Shown here piece after piece: positions 48,917-60,189 of a DNA stretch of 64,000 bases (its first letter is position 1; the number at the start of each line of letters is the position of its first letter). This stretch comes from Sympetrum striolatum (Eukaryota; Arthropoda; Insecta; Odonata; Libellulidae), in NCBI GenBank assembly GCA_947579665.1, contig CANPUZ010000034.1, forward strand, positions 186,001 through 250,000, given 5' to 3'. A program made the translations under genes and the position numbers. The notes under the pieces are model-generated. The model searched no databases and was not told the origin of the DNA. It was given only the letters and a program-made list of their open reading frames with translations.

Positions 48917-49500
48917 CTAATCTACACCCTGCGAGCCACCTGTGGCGTATGACAGGGAGTGATTTAAAAGCAACATTGCTTATATCTACACATCTACATT
49001 AATACCCTGCAAGCCGCCTTTTGGCGTGTGGCAGGGGGTGTAAACACCAGTTGAATCTATACTACTTCCTTATTCGGTTATTGTCACGTATTGTTCGCGG
49101 AAAGAATGAATCTCTAAAACGGTTCGTCCTAGCATCTATTTCTCTTAACTTACGGTCATTATCGGATCGACCGACGTAGCAGGGGGGTTGCATGAAACCG
49201 ATTGTATCTTTTGAAAATGTAGTTTCCCTGAATTTATTAAGCAATCGCAGCCTAGCTTCCAATTTCCTTTCTTTCAAGGATTCCCAACCTACATCTGAGA
49301 GCATTTTTGTAACGCTTGCTTTTTTATCGTAGAATTTCTTAACAAAACGAACCGCTTTACGCTGAACTTTCTCGAGTTCGCGAGTACACGTTATATACCG
49401 TGTTATCCCCTCTGATGCTTTCCGGAACGAACGATCGGTTATTTTCGTATTTTTATTGCAATGCAAATGTTTATCAGTGGGCTTTTGTAGTATTTTTCCA
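48917..49500 (-). pseudogene. LINE 3' end: ORF2 C terminus plus tandem tail
   Basis: On the minus strand a frame from 49,466 to 49,062 carries TRELEKVQRKAVRFVKKFYD, SVTKMLSDVGWESLKERK, LEARLRLLNKF and DSFFPRTIRDNNRIRK. This is the extreme C terminus of CR1/Jockey-type ORF2 proteins, where SFFPRTIxxWN is the usual last motif. Below it lie two ~75-bp tail repeats, each with CCCTGC(A/G)AGCC, TGGCGT and GCAGGGGGTG-like words (48,994-49,040 and 48,920-48,963). This frame is unusually intact for the window. The reverse transcriptase is truncated away. Confidence 0.85.
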
Positions 49501-50307
49501 GTTGCGACACTGCTGTATCATTTACATAATCCTTATCCATAATATTATATTAACAGAGTAGTTGTTTTGGAAATGTAATCCCCAAATAACTTTTATTTCA
49601 ATGTATCATAACAAAAATGGCTTTTAATATTTACCAGGAGAGGGTAAACCATAGGAATAAATATATTACACCGATAATATTCCTCTGTTACCAAAGTACA
49701 TTATATTATAGCAGCCAATTCAGCGGCGCTTTTCCAAATTCAATTGAATTCTTCCTCAAGATGTTTCGTGTCCAGTAGAAAGATCCTCAGTGCATTTATT
49801 TACCGGATTAAACGATTAGCTTGAAAGGATGATAAGAGAAACTGAAATGATTACAAAGCAATGTTTTGACATGCGTGTTTCAACAACGACGCATGTTGAA
49901 TCAATGCGTCGAATAAACAAAGACAAAGTCAGCAGTTTTTATCAAAACAAATTTGCCAACACATAAATGAAAAAGATACCAGAAATAAAATTTCATTTGT
50001 TTTTCGGCATCTTTTCATAATGAAAATAATAGCGTACAAATAGGCTGAGTTTCGAAACACGTAAATCATAAACGCCAAAATTATAGTTAGAATTATGCAT
50101 CATGAAAAATATCGAAAATTGGATCGCTCTCTGAAGAAATTTAGGAAAGCAGTAAATCGGCCCTTCGAGGATTAACATTCTTTGATCAACGAACACATGC
50201 AATCATACCCTAATGAGAAGCAAAAGATTTTGTTTTTCTAAACTTTAAATATCTGTGAATGTGGTCCTGCCTCGTAACCTTTTTATGCCCGATCGTAAGG
50301 TCGAAAC
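49501..50307. other. Intergenic, nothing recognised
   Basis: AT-rich DNA without recognised features up to the Transib target duplication. Confidence 0.5.
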
Positions 50308-50312
50308 CGTCG

Positions 50313-50927
50313 CACTGTGGGCTAGAATCGAAAAAAGCTGGCCAAAAATAAAAAAGTGCTTTTTTTGAGTGCGGACTTTGAAACTTCGCATAGTCGTTCT
50401 TGAATAAATTCTGCATATAACTGTGAAATCATTTCCGTTGGTTCCCACGCGTTACAATTCTATAGGGGGTCAAAGTTGAGCAAATTTTACGAAAAATGCC
50501 GGTCCTCGATTTTTCGCAAAATTCTTCCATTTCAAGCCAATCCTGAACTAAAATGAGCTAAATTATCGGGTAAAAAACGATGATGTATTATAAACCTAAT
50601 CTTTATGCTTCATTATACTGGATTTGAATGATCACAGTTGAATATTTGCATTATTTATACAACAAAATGGCGAACCCTTATTTTACGGCAAATTTCCACC
50701 TAAAGTGAGGAAAATAGTAGTGAATAAGCGCGGTGTACGCAAAGTTATTTATACCAGAATGTTCTTTGAAGGCTTCTGAAGAAGAATCTGAAATAAAATC
50801 CTGCGACAATTTGCGACGCCGATAAATAAAGCGACTTTTCGATGGCGATGCAAGAGGTATGTCCGTGCCGCGGAGTGCCACTTTCTGAGACGACCTCGGT
50901 TTTGAGAGGATATGCGGATAAAAACGA
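50313..50927. repeat. Transib left terminal inverted repeat
   Basis: About 615 bp, matched by 53,431-54,046 in reverse complement with only scattered differences, for example CACTGTG versus CACAGTG at the tip and ATTTGAATGATCAC versus a one-base variant inside. An apparent 67-codon frame inside it appears twice, once per arm, and is not a gene. Most described Transib TIRs are a few tens of bp. Confidence 0.9.
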
Positions 50928-51189
50928 TTCTGAACAGCGTTTATAGTGGCTTATAACTATGAATTAATACTCTATACACATTTCAGGATAGAATTACTTT
51001 AGAAAATCCTAATGATATGAAGAAAATAATCTCTTTCTGTAATGTTCTATTAAGGTTTGTCTGTACATGCCTCCATTGACATATCTTCGTTAATATTGAG
51101 ATTCATAATTTTTTTGTATAAAATAAGTTCTGATGTTTTAAGCATAAGTGCATTTAACTTAATGAGTCTTACCGTTTGCCTTAAATAGA

Positions 51190-53090
51190 GTCATCATCAA
51201 AGGAATCTTTTTCTCGACACGCCATCTCTTCTTCATTGCTCATGCTCAGGAGCTCCTTCACTTCTTCGTCCATATTCTTTGATTTTCTTGTTGGAGCAGC
51301 AAAGCGAATTTAATTCGATATAAGCCCACATTTACCGGCGTTATTTTTTCTATCTCCTTCTGCAGATATCTTTCTTCCGCCTGAATAATTGTCTTCGTCT
51401 CTTTTATCCACTGAAGGCGAATCGGTCTGCAGAATCTTGTTGAAGATGGTCGAGGATTCGCCCATATTATTTCACCTGTATTAAGCAATAAATTGTGAAT
51501 TCCAACATAAAGTTAGTTATATTGTTATCAACTTCAACTACTATGAGCGAGGAAGAATTAAGGTGTTTATGTTTTTACCAGATGCATCGTTGAGTAAACC
51601 TAGAGGCACCAAGGAGCTCATGAAGAGGAACTCATCTGTCTTGTCCTCCGTTCGCCTCACTTGTTTATATCGAGAGTGGCCAGAGCTTCCGTCAAATCCG
51701 TATTTACATATTAAAGTGGAATTAACTTTACTGCTTGATGCTGAGCTGACGATACAGATGCTGCGATACGGTATGCTGTGTGCAGCAGAAGGGCTTTCAA
51801 ACTGACTCCACACACATCTTCGGTAATATGTATCCCATCTGGATACGCAGCAGATTTTGCGTTTTTAACTACTTCATAGCTGGAGTACAACTTATGACCA
51901 TGACTAATTGCAGTATCACGGAGAATTTTATATTGACTTTTTGTTAACTCTGACGATATAATCAGAGATACGGCCTCTTTTCCTGACAACTGAGACTGAA
52001 CATTATCCGTTTTCCTCCACTTCGAAAGTACCCTCCTTGCTCTCGTAGGTGTGGTTGTCGTTATATCCTTGACTAACTTAGAAGCAGCCTCATCTCCTTC
52101 CTCTCGAAGAGTCACATCGCAGACAATTTAGCTGCGGAGTACGTGGCCCTAATCGATTCCGTTTTCCTTCGTTTAGTTCGTTTACTCGAAAGATGGAAAT
52201 CTAATTCTGGCCGTCCTCTAGCGTCTACCAAAATGAATTAATTTTACATAAGATAACTTATATACAAAATTTTAAACTACCAATAAACGATATTACAAAC
52301 ATCAAATAAAACTTAGATTTACTAACCAGGAGTCATAGAACTACTAGGTAAGTTCTGTAGCACAATCTCGATAAAATTAGCGTTAACATTAAGCCAACTG
52401 GAATTGCGCTTGATAAATCTCTCATTATTGCGTGAACTCAGTTTCCATTTTCTTGAATAGTGCACAGACAAGAAATCATGGATATAATCAATAAGAGCAT
52501 TTTGCCCACTCTCAAATTCTTGCAAGTGTATTTTTTTATTAGATATTTCATTAAACGCTGTTTCTTGCAAATTAATGATTCATTATTTCCCTCCATCAAC
52601 CTATTATGCATTATTAAACGAGAAATGACCAAGTTAGACATGGTATTTCAAGTAAATAGCAAAATTCTGAAAATGTAACATAGATTCCTTAAATTTTATA
52701 CCTTCCTCGGTAATACATTAAAAAAAATGGCAGCAGAAAGTCTGAAAACGATGACTAGATTTAGTGACACTAATAAGGAAACAGTGCAGCTATTGAATGT
52801 TTAATTTTCATGGAAAGAAAGGAAAATATTAAATATAAAATTGAATGTGACTCACCAAAAATATATTCCACACCGCAGCAAGAGAATTCTGCAGGAAGAA
52901 CCTTAAGAAATTGCGACGCGTGAAATAGATTATCTTCAGAAATATCACCAGAACACCACTTCGGCACAGCCAAAAAATAACTGACTCCGAAAGAATATTT
53001 CGAGCTGAAACTGGCGGAAAGAGTACAATAAAATGAGTAACCTTTTTCCGCAAAACAATAGCTGGGTGTTATAAACTGAGCCACTTCGAA
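51190..53090 (-). pseudogene. Transib (RAG1-related) transposase, middle deleted
   Basis: Minus-strand order: a possible first exon (53,084-52,852) with AQFITPSYCFAEKGYSFYC and PKWCSGDISEDNLF, closing at GTGAGT. An exon (52,570-52,322) has FIKRNSSWLNVNANFIEIV. Next, 52,210-51,711 has GRPELDFHLSSKRTKRRK, then EAASKLVKDITTTTPTRARR, AVSLIISSELTKSQYKILRD and YPDGIHITEDVCGVSLKALL. Then 51,740-51,620 has CKYGFDGSSGHSRYKQ, whose Asp is the first catalytic acid (RAG1 D600), and 51,470-51,330 has ANPRPSSTRFCRPIRLQWIK. After EKITPVNVG the frame jumps to a short acidic C-terminal tail (MDEEVKELLSMSNEEEM, about 51,275-51,225). The second Asp and Glu regions are absent. Frameshifts occur near 52,120 and 51,540. 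Confidence 0.85.
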
Positions 53091-53430
53091 AGTTTTACTT
53101 TGGTTTTAGGGCACACTCTGTCGCGCGCCCTCCTACCACAAGAGGGTCGTGCGAACAACAATAGGAGTGAGTTTACTCATCTAGCAATTGAAGGTCGAAC
53201 GAGGAGAAGAGAGTCAGCCTCTATAACTTTCAGGATTTACTGTCAAAAATTTTAAATTTTAGAAATTGTGGCTCTATCAAGAAATCTGAGGGAAAGCAGT
53301 GACTTACCGCTAAATCCAATTTTCTTTAAGGATTAAATGAGAAAATTTTAAAAATCTTATTATTTTTCATCTAAATATATAAAACATAACTTCTCTTCAG
53401 CATAATATTTCCGAATTATAGCCATTCAGT

Positions 53431-54046
53431 TGCGTTTTTCTCCTCATGTCCTCTCAAAACCGAGGTCGTTTCAGAAAGTGGCACTCCGCCGCACGTACAT
53501 ACCTCTTGCATCGCCATCGAAAAGTCGCTTTATTTATCGGCGTCGCAAATTGTCGCAGGATTTTATTTCAGATTCTTCTTCAGAAGCCTTCAAAGAACAT
53601 TCTGGTATAAATAACTTTGCGTACACCGCGCTTATTCACTACTATTTTCCTCACTTTAGGTGGAAATTTGCCGTAAAATAAGGGTTCGCCATTTTGTTGT
53701 ATAAATAATGCAAATATTCAACTGTGATCATTCAAACCCAGTATAATGAAGCATAAAGATTAGGTTTATAATACATCATCGTTTTTTACCCGATAATTTA
53801 GCTCATTTTAGTTCAGGATTGGCTTGAAATGGAAGAATTTTGCGAAAAATCGAGGACCGGCATTTTTCGTAAAATTTGCTCAACTTTGACCCCCTATAGA
53901 ATTGTAACGCGTGGGAACCAACGGAAATGATTTCACAGTTATATGCAGAATTTATTCAAGAACGACTATGCGAAGTTTCAAAGTCCGCACTCAAAAAAAG
54001 CACTTTTTTATTTTTGGCCAGCTTTTTTCGATTCTAGCCCACTGTG
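53431..54046. repeat. Transib right terminal inverted repeat
   Basis: Inverted partner of the left arm, ending GATTCTAGCCCACTGTG immediately before the CGTCG duplication. The inner edge has small indels around CTCCTCATGTCC. Confidence 0.9.
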
Positions 54047-54051
54047 CGTCG

Positions 54052-54955
54052 GGCGTGTGGGTGTAGGACTGCGTAAGGGGCCTTACTTCCAGCACAAAGT
54101 AACCATAGCATCTGCCCCGATGCCTATCTAGTTTCGTCTCCAACTTCTCCCACCTCCGAAGGCAAACGACAACTGAGGAGGGGGAATCATCCCCCCCTGG
54201 GAGATTGGAGTGGAGATTTTTCGAACTAAATCAGACGGCCATCAACCCTTAAAGGTTCCAACCTTTTTTTGGTTACTCCGTGGTCAAGGGAGGGTCAAAA
54301 ATTGTCCACCTGTTTTTTTTCGAGAAAATAATAATGAACCCTAATATCTCTTCAGCAATTGCCTTATTGGTTTTTAAAAACTTCTTACAATGATTTTTGT
54401 TGCTAAAAATGTACTACTGCGATAAAAATAATGAAATTTTTATTAAAAAAACTCATCAAAGACGAGGATATGATAAAGCTTCCTCTCAATGTTACGGGCT
54501 TTAAAGCTCTATTTCGGAAAATAAGTTTGTAAATCACCGTTAGTTATGTTTATAAATCAACAACAAGGTATAATTAAAAGAAAATTAAATAAAATGATTA
54601 ATATTAATTAAAAACTATTTGTCAAAATATATGATTCCATTTGGTTCAAAAATATGTAGCAGGCTGGACCAAGGTCATTTTGTGTCCACCGCCTATTTCC
54701 GCTCTCATTACATTGCTTAAATAAAACGTAAAAAATGCATCAGCATATAGTTATCTTTAACAACCTATATTTGACAATGTTATGAAGTTATAAGACTGTA
54801 TAACACGATTAAGTACTTAAAATATTGAAAAAGAAAAGTGGTGGACATTTATAGTGTCTAACTTAACTAATAAACATTATTGTAAGTGACCAATGTGAGC
54901 AGACCACTTTAATTGGGGATCAATATGAATACCTTAGAACTTCGTTACTTTGGTG
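54052..54955. other. Intergenic, nothing recognised
   Basis: A GC-richer patch right of the Transib (to about 54,230), then AT-rich DNA. No domain or repeat recognised. Confidence 0.5.
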
Positions 54956-54959
54956 AACA

Positions 54960-57000
54960 AATTAAGGTCAAAAACTGGATTAAGATCCTGGTGTTTTTTC
55001 TGTAAAGCAGAGAAATACATCATCAGCATACATAACAAGCTTGCTGGTATTATTTAACATGATGTGGTCTGGAAGATCATTAATAAAAATAAAAAAGAGA
55101 ATAGGGCTCAGAATTGAGCCTTGAGGCACTCCAGATGGCACCAATTGAGGATCAGAGAGATATTTTCCTCCATTTTTATTAATTGAGTCAATTTGTTGTC
55201 TGTTAGATAAATAGGACTGTAGCCATTTATTAGCAACACCCCTTATACCAAGTACATTATAAGAGATGATGATTGATTGAATCAAAAGCCTTGCTGAGAT
55301 CAAAGGAAACAGCAAGAGCACGCTTACACAATTTAGGTGTTCTGTTAAATAGCTAATAGCCTGATAAAGTGCATGATTTGTTGAATTACCTTTACAAAGC
55401 CAAATTGAGAACTAGAAATTATGTTAAACCTATCAAGAAATTCAACAAGTCGAGTGCTGAAAACATACTCAAAAATGTTTAAGAATTGAGAAACTGAAAA
55501 AATGGGGTGATAATTCTACATAGCGTCTTTATCACCCTTGTTTTTATAAACAGGGATAACTGTAGAGGATTTCAGAATATCAGGAAAAATTCCAAGACAA
55601 TGTGATAGATTAATAACGAACAGAAGAGGAGTTACAATATATTTTCCATTTATATAGATAAGTTTGCCAGTAAAATCATCTAGTCCAGCTGAGTTCTTAA
55701 TGCCTACTTTTGATATATATGAAAGTAGTCTCTGCTCAGTACATGGTCGGCGGCACATACATAGAAGAAAAATTAAAGAAATGAGTAGTAGGGAGACATA
55801 AACTTGGTGGTGAGCTATCAGTATTAGAGAAAGGAGGAAGATCAAAAAAGAACTCATTCAAAGAGTAATGGATCATCCGGTCCATCATAACTTTTGGGAA
55901 GAGAGAAGAGGGTTCATTTACGGCCAATGTTTCCATATATTATATTCCACGCCGCCTTAGTGCAATTGGGAGCATTCATAATTAAGCAATCATTGTAGGA
56001 TTTCTTCCTAGATTTGAGGAGATGCCTGTACTGTCTCTTGAGATTGAGATATGATTTGTGGATGATCACCATGATGTTTATAAACATGGGTGAAGATTTT
56101 TTATCACTCTGGATAACTCTCAAATATCAGGTGTAATCCAGTTATTACCAAGTTTACGTATGGATTTTACTTTTACAAGGGGATGAGTGGTATTGAAAAG
56201 ATATAAAAATTTATGATAGAACAAATTTAAACCAGTGTTGAATGATTTAGCATTATAAATGGGAGAGCAATCTTCACGCTGCAGGAGATGAGAGAATATT
56301 TGGGATTTAGACTTGTGAACTGAGAGCATGAATTAGGGTGAATTGCATTGTAGGTGACCCTGGAGAGAACAGCAAAGTGATCTCATAATAAGGGATCAAA
56401 AACAGAGTTGTTGATACTACAGATATCATAAGTAGTAAAGGTGTTATCAAGAAGAGATGTAGGAGATTCTCCAGTAGGTTCATTCATGAGAGGTACCATG
56501 TTGAAGGAGCTAATGATGTTCATAAGTTTAGTGAAATTGCTACATGTTTGCAGGAAATTGACATTGAAATCACCAGTTATAAATACAAAAGGCATAGTTG
56601 CTTGGTTCCAAAGGGATGATACATGCTAGGGGTGAGCGATATAAAACAATAACATAACTTTTGTTACCACCAAACTTGAAACTTATGGCAGCAAATTCAA
56701 AAATAAGTTCCAGATATAATGAACTCAAGTCAATAGATATGTCTTGCAATTCAATTCCAATTTTGGCAAAGATTAAAACACCGCCATTTCTATGTACTGA
56801 ATGGCAGAAAGCAGTTGCACTAAGGTAGCCAGGAATTGTCACTTTCACTTCCTTCATCCAGTGTCCACATATGCATATTAAGTCTGGATTCTTATCTTCA
56901 GCTAAAATATCCAGAGCAGCAAGTTTGTTTCTAAGGCTCTGAATATTTAAAAATAGAACACTGAGGGCGGATGAGGGACCTAGTCATAAAGAACCCAAAA
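54960..57000 (-). pseudogene. Jockey/CR1-like LINE ORF2 (endonuclease to reverse transcriptase)
   Basis: From high to low coordinate: NIQSLRNKLAALDILAED (about 56,955-56,900), the start of an APE-type endonuclease. Then GYLSATAFCHSVHRNGGVLI, FVFITGDFNVNFLQTC (catalytic GDFN, about 56,590) and a DHFAVLS remnant (about 56,380). After a linker the reverse transcriptase shows NSAGLDDFTGKLI (about 55,690), STVIPVYKNKGDKD, SSSQFGF, then PSGVPQGSILSPILFFIFI and LVMYADDVFLCF, in which the catalytic YADD is intact (about 55,020). The copy ends abruptly at about 54,960, so it lacks the post-RT domain. Several frameshifts and stops are present. Relatively well preserved compared with other LINEs here. 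Confidence 0.88.
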
Positions 57001-57573
57001 GAGATATTGTCACTCTTTCTGAATATAACACTTTCGGTGGCACTTCCACGCTTTGCAAGCAGTCCTCAGCCTTGATGGTGGGACATGAAGATGAGAGAGC
57101 TTCGAAGAGCAGAAAATCTCACAGGAAGACATATCAGCAAAGTCTTTTAGAATTCACCTATGGCATCTTTTGCTAACAACCATACAAAAACCATCGTCGA
57201 GCACATCAATGGAACCAATAGTTGCACCTTGAGTGCTATTACTATTCTGAGGAACTCTTATCTTAGCTTTCTAAGGTACAAATTTAATTTTTTTCGGGCA
57301 CTTATTGCCATTCATATCACAGTGTGGAATTGGATGAATTCTGTTAAGATTCCTTAGATAAATTATTATTATATATTCATTAAAGATTCCTTAGATAGCT
57401 CCTGGAAAATTAAAAATAAGCTGAAAGTGATCCGCTGCATAAGATGTGAAGAAATTAAGTTTTTCTTATGATGGCTACAATTGAAAATTAATATATCTTT
57501 ATTAACATTCCTTTATAAATTAATATTTAATAATATTAATTGACCTATGCAGTTATTTATGGATAGAAATATG
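57001..57573. other. Possible LINE upstream part; nothing else recognised
   Basis: It may hold the end of ORF1 or 5' untranslated sequence of the minus-strand LINE (no stop-free frame long enough to decide). The last 200 bp is AT-rich up to the Tigger target TA. Confidence 0.35.
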
Positions 57574-59289
57574 TACAGTAGAACCCCGTTTTTACGAACC
57601 TCGATTTTAAGAAGTGACACAGTTTTACGAACCATTTCGCCGGTCCCGATCTTTGTACATGTAAAATGACCTCGGTTTTACGTAAAACCTCGATTTCATG
57701 TTTTACGAAGTGAGAAGCCGGTCCCTAGGAGTGAATGAACCCCGGTTTTACGAAGTATTTGAAATGGTTTTGTCGCACTGAGCTCAATACAATGGGATGA
57801 CAATCGCCGTAAACAGGAGCAGCTGAATCCAGATCGTCTATATTGGGAGGACCCTCATACCATGTATTTTAGATGAGAAAATGTGAAAATTTCGTGAGAT
57901 ACAAACATTGTGATTTTAGTTTTCGCGAAAAATTATAGCTAATAAGACGTAACCGTGCTCTTTCTTTCTTCATCAAGCTTTCTGGTAATATCGCGAATCA
58001 GCGACCTGGGATCGTATAGATCAGCAGTTTCCAGGAGTATATGGTTTCTATTTGGACGAGAGATTGAGAGAATAGAGCATGATAAGAATTTGTTTTCGAC
58101 TGGGGAGTCTTGGGCTCAGGTCTGCTAAATTGGAGTGCAACTACTTAAAATCTCAAGGCTGCTGCAGGGATTTCGGATTTTAACTGGTTTGTAAAAGATT
58201 GAAAAATAATGGCTGGATGGTGAACACCCTGAAAAATGTTGGTCTCCAAGCGAGGAAAAGTTGCACTCCTACAGTCAAAATCACTCTCTGCGCGAGGTGG
58301 CCTGTGTTGTGATCAGTTGTGATATGCCGTGTGCCTATTAGTAAAATAATGGATAAAACATCGCTGACCAAGAAAAAGAGGAAGTACCTGAGTTTGGTCG
58401 CCAAAATGTAAATTATCAAGGAAGTACGTGATCGCGGGCAGACAAAAACAGAAATTTCTCGGAAGTATGGCATTTCTTTACCTACATTGGCAGCAATCGT
58501 CAATTCAAGTGAAAAAATTTCGAGTCACACAACAATATCATTAAAAAACAAAGTACGTCTCATCGTCGCAATTTGATCAACTTGATAGTCAGCTGCATAT
58601 TTTTTTTTAAGTGTCGTGCGTGCAAATTGCCTATATGTGGACCAATTCTGAAGGAGAAGGCTCAGGTTTTGGCTCTTAAACTGAAGTGCGACAACTTTGG
58701 GTGGCTTGATAGATTCAAGAAAAGATACAGAATCACTTCAATGAAAATCTGTGGAAAAGAAGGTAGCGTCAACACAAAAGACGTTGAGAAGTGGCATGAA
58801 ATAAACGATGACATTGTGTCTAAATATTCCCCTCGAGATATATACAACCTGGATGAAACAGGCTTGTTTTTCAAGGCATTACCTGACTCCACCCTCGGGA
58901 TCCGTGGTGAAAAATGTCGCGGAGGTAAAAAAATCTAAGGATAGGGTTACAGTAATGCTGATATGTAACAAAGATGGATCCGAAAAGTTGAAACCAGTTG
59001 TGATAGCAAAATCAAGAGCTCCGCGTTGCTTCAAGAACGTGAAAAATTTGCCTGTGTTGTATGAAAGTAATAAAAAAGCATGGATGGCTACGGACATTTT
59101 TCAGAAGCAAATTATCTTCTTGCAGAAAGTACTTTTTCTGAGTCCAAATAGCACCAGTAAGATGCAACCGCTGGACATGGGAATAATTAACAGCTTTAAA
59201 GTCCACTACCGAAGATTTCTCGTCCAGCACTATCTTTGGACCCTTGGTAAGTTCCCCATCCCAGAACTTTGGTAAACCTTATACTTGAA

Positions 59290-59424
59290 GGCTCCCGGAT
59301 AGTCATGTGGACAGCGCGTTTGCCTTTGGTGAAAGCGGTCCCGGGTTCGATTCCCGCTAGGAGCCAATGTGCGAAATGACCTAAGCTGTCGAAGCACTTT
59401 TAACAATACTACTACTACTACTTT
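59290..59424 (+). repeat. tRNA-derived SINE, family S (young copy)
   Basis: The head runs GGCTCCCGGATAGTCATGTG to a B box GGTTCGATTCCCGC and then AGGAGCC, which pairs with the first six bases like an acceptor stem. The body has AAATGACCTAAGCTGTCGAA, and the tail is TAC repeats. The 8-bp duplication TACTTGAA flanks it (59,282-59,289 and 59,425-59,432). At 135 bp it is a very compact SINE. It is inserted in the Tigger. Confidence 0.9.
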
Positions 59425-59916
59425 TACTTGAAAGTAGCATTCCTGTAGAAGTTCTTTGTTGCAGCAGTCATGGAAATTAGTTTAATTAAAGAATACTAAA
59501 TTTGTAGTAATAAGTCACTATTACTTAAGTTTTTATGCATTTTCAATACGTAATTTATTAATTAAAAGCGTTTTACGTCGTTAGGTAAGAATTTGCGATC
59601 GCGACTTGTGATTTTTTATGCGACAAGATCGTTTAAAGTACCCGCGAGTAAGCAATTATCGAAAATCACCGCTAAACGTCAGCGTAGTAAAACGATTATA
59701 AAAAAGAGGGAGTTTCAAATTAACTTAAGTAAAGTTCTTAAATGACTTAAAATATTTACGAGATAGTTTCTTGGGATTCATGGCTGTGAGTTTCATTCAC
59801 TTTGACTTAAGTGAGTCTCCTAGGCTTTGAAATAAGGTCTATGCTATAAAGGGAATCAGTATAATCGTAGTCTAATTTTTAAATCCTTTCAATTTGAAGC
59901 AAATATACTGCACATT

Positions 59917-60039
59917 GGCTCCTGGAGAGCCAGGTGGGTAACGCTCGTGTCTCACGAGGAATCAGTTCTGATTTCAAATCCTAGTGGGAGCACATGGGCA
60001 AAATGACCTAAGCTGTCCAAGCGCTTACTACTACTATAG
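59917..60039 (+). repeat. tRNA-derived SINE, family S (second copy)
   Basis: Same layout as the copy 600 bp upstream (GGCTCCTGG head, ATGACCTAAGCTGTCCAAGC body, TAC tail) but more diverged. The B box reads TTTCAAATCCTAG. Possible flanking duplication TGCACA (59,909 and 60,040). Confidence 0.85.
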
Positions 60040-60189
60040 TGCACACAGAGAATTGCATGTGATATCTATTGTTTTCTTCCTGAATGAGCTAGTGCCTCTT
60101 GTTTGTAACAGAAATTAGTTTGATTTCATCCTCATAATTATTTGTCGAGTTTAGACCTGCATAGTTTAGCTTTCTGTAAACACAGCCAA

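Larger units (their letters stand above)
50313..54046 (-). mobile_element. Transib transposon, internally deleted, with ~615-bp TIRs
   Basis: The termini are CACTGTGGGCTAGAATCG (left) and, on the other strand at the right, CACAGTGGGCTAGAATCG. CACAGTG equals the V(D)J recombination-signal heptamer and the Transib terminal consensus. Flanks carry the 5-bp duplication CGTCG (50,308-50,312 and 54,047-54,051), the GC-rich 5-bp type made by Transib. The inverted arms run 50,313 to about 50,927 and about 53,431 to 54,046 and are nearly identical, implying recent movement or correction between arms. The interior (minus strand) encodes the N-terminal half of a Transib transposase and a short acidic tail, but not the second catalytic Asp or the Glu. 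It is therefore non-autonomous. Confidence 0.93.

Noticed and set aside
50678..50881. Open frame of 67 codons that recurs almost exactly at 53,430-53,681
   Set aside because: It lies in the Transib terminal inverted repeats, so it is duplicated because the arms are, not because it is a gene.
52770..53084. A stand-alone secreted or membrane protein on the minus strand
   Set aside because: It lies inside the Transib just upstream of the transposase exons and ends at a donor site, so it is better read as a transposase first exon or chance.
58180..58503. A 107-codon minus-strand frame
   Set aside because: It is antisense to the Tigger helix-turn-helix region.
59290..59365. A functional tRNA gene (the outer ends pair)
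   Set aside because: The T stem has a mismatch, the anticodon arm does not form, and the sequence continues into a SINE body with TAC tail and a target duplication.
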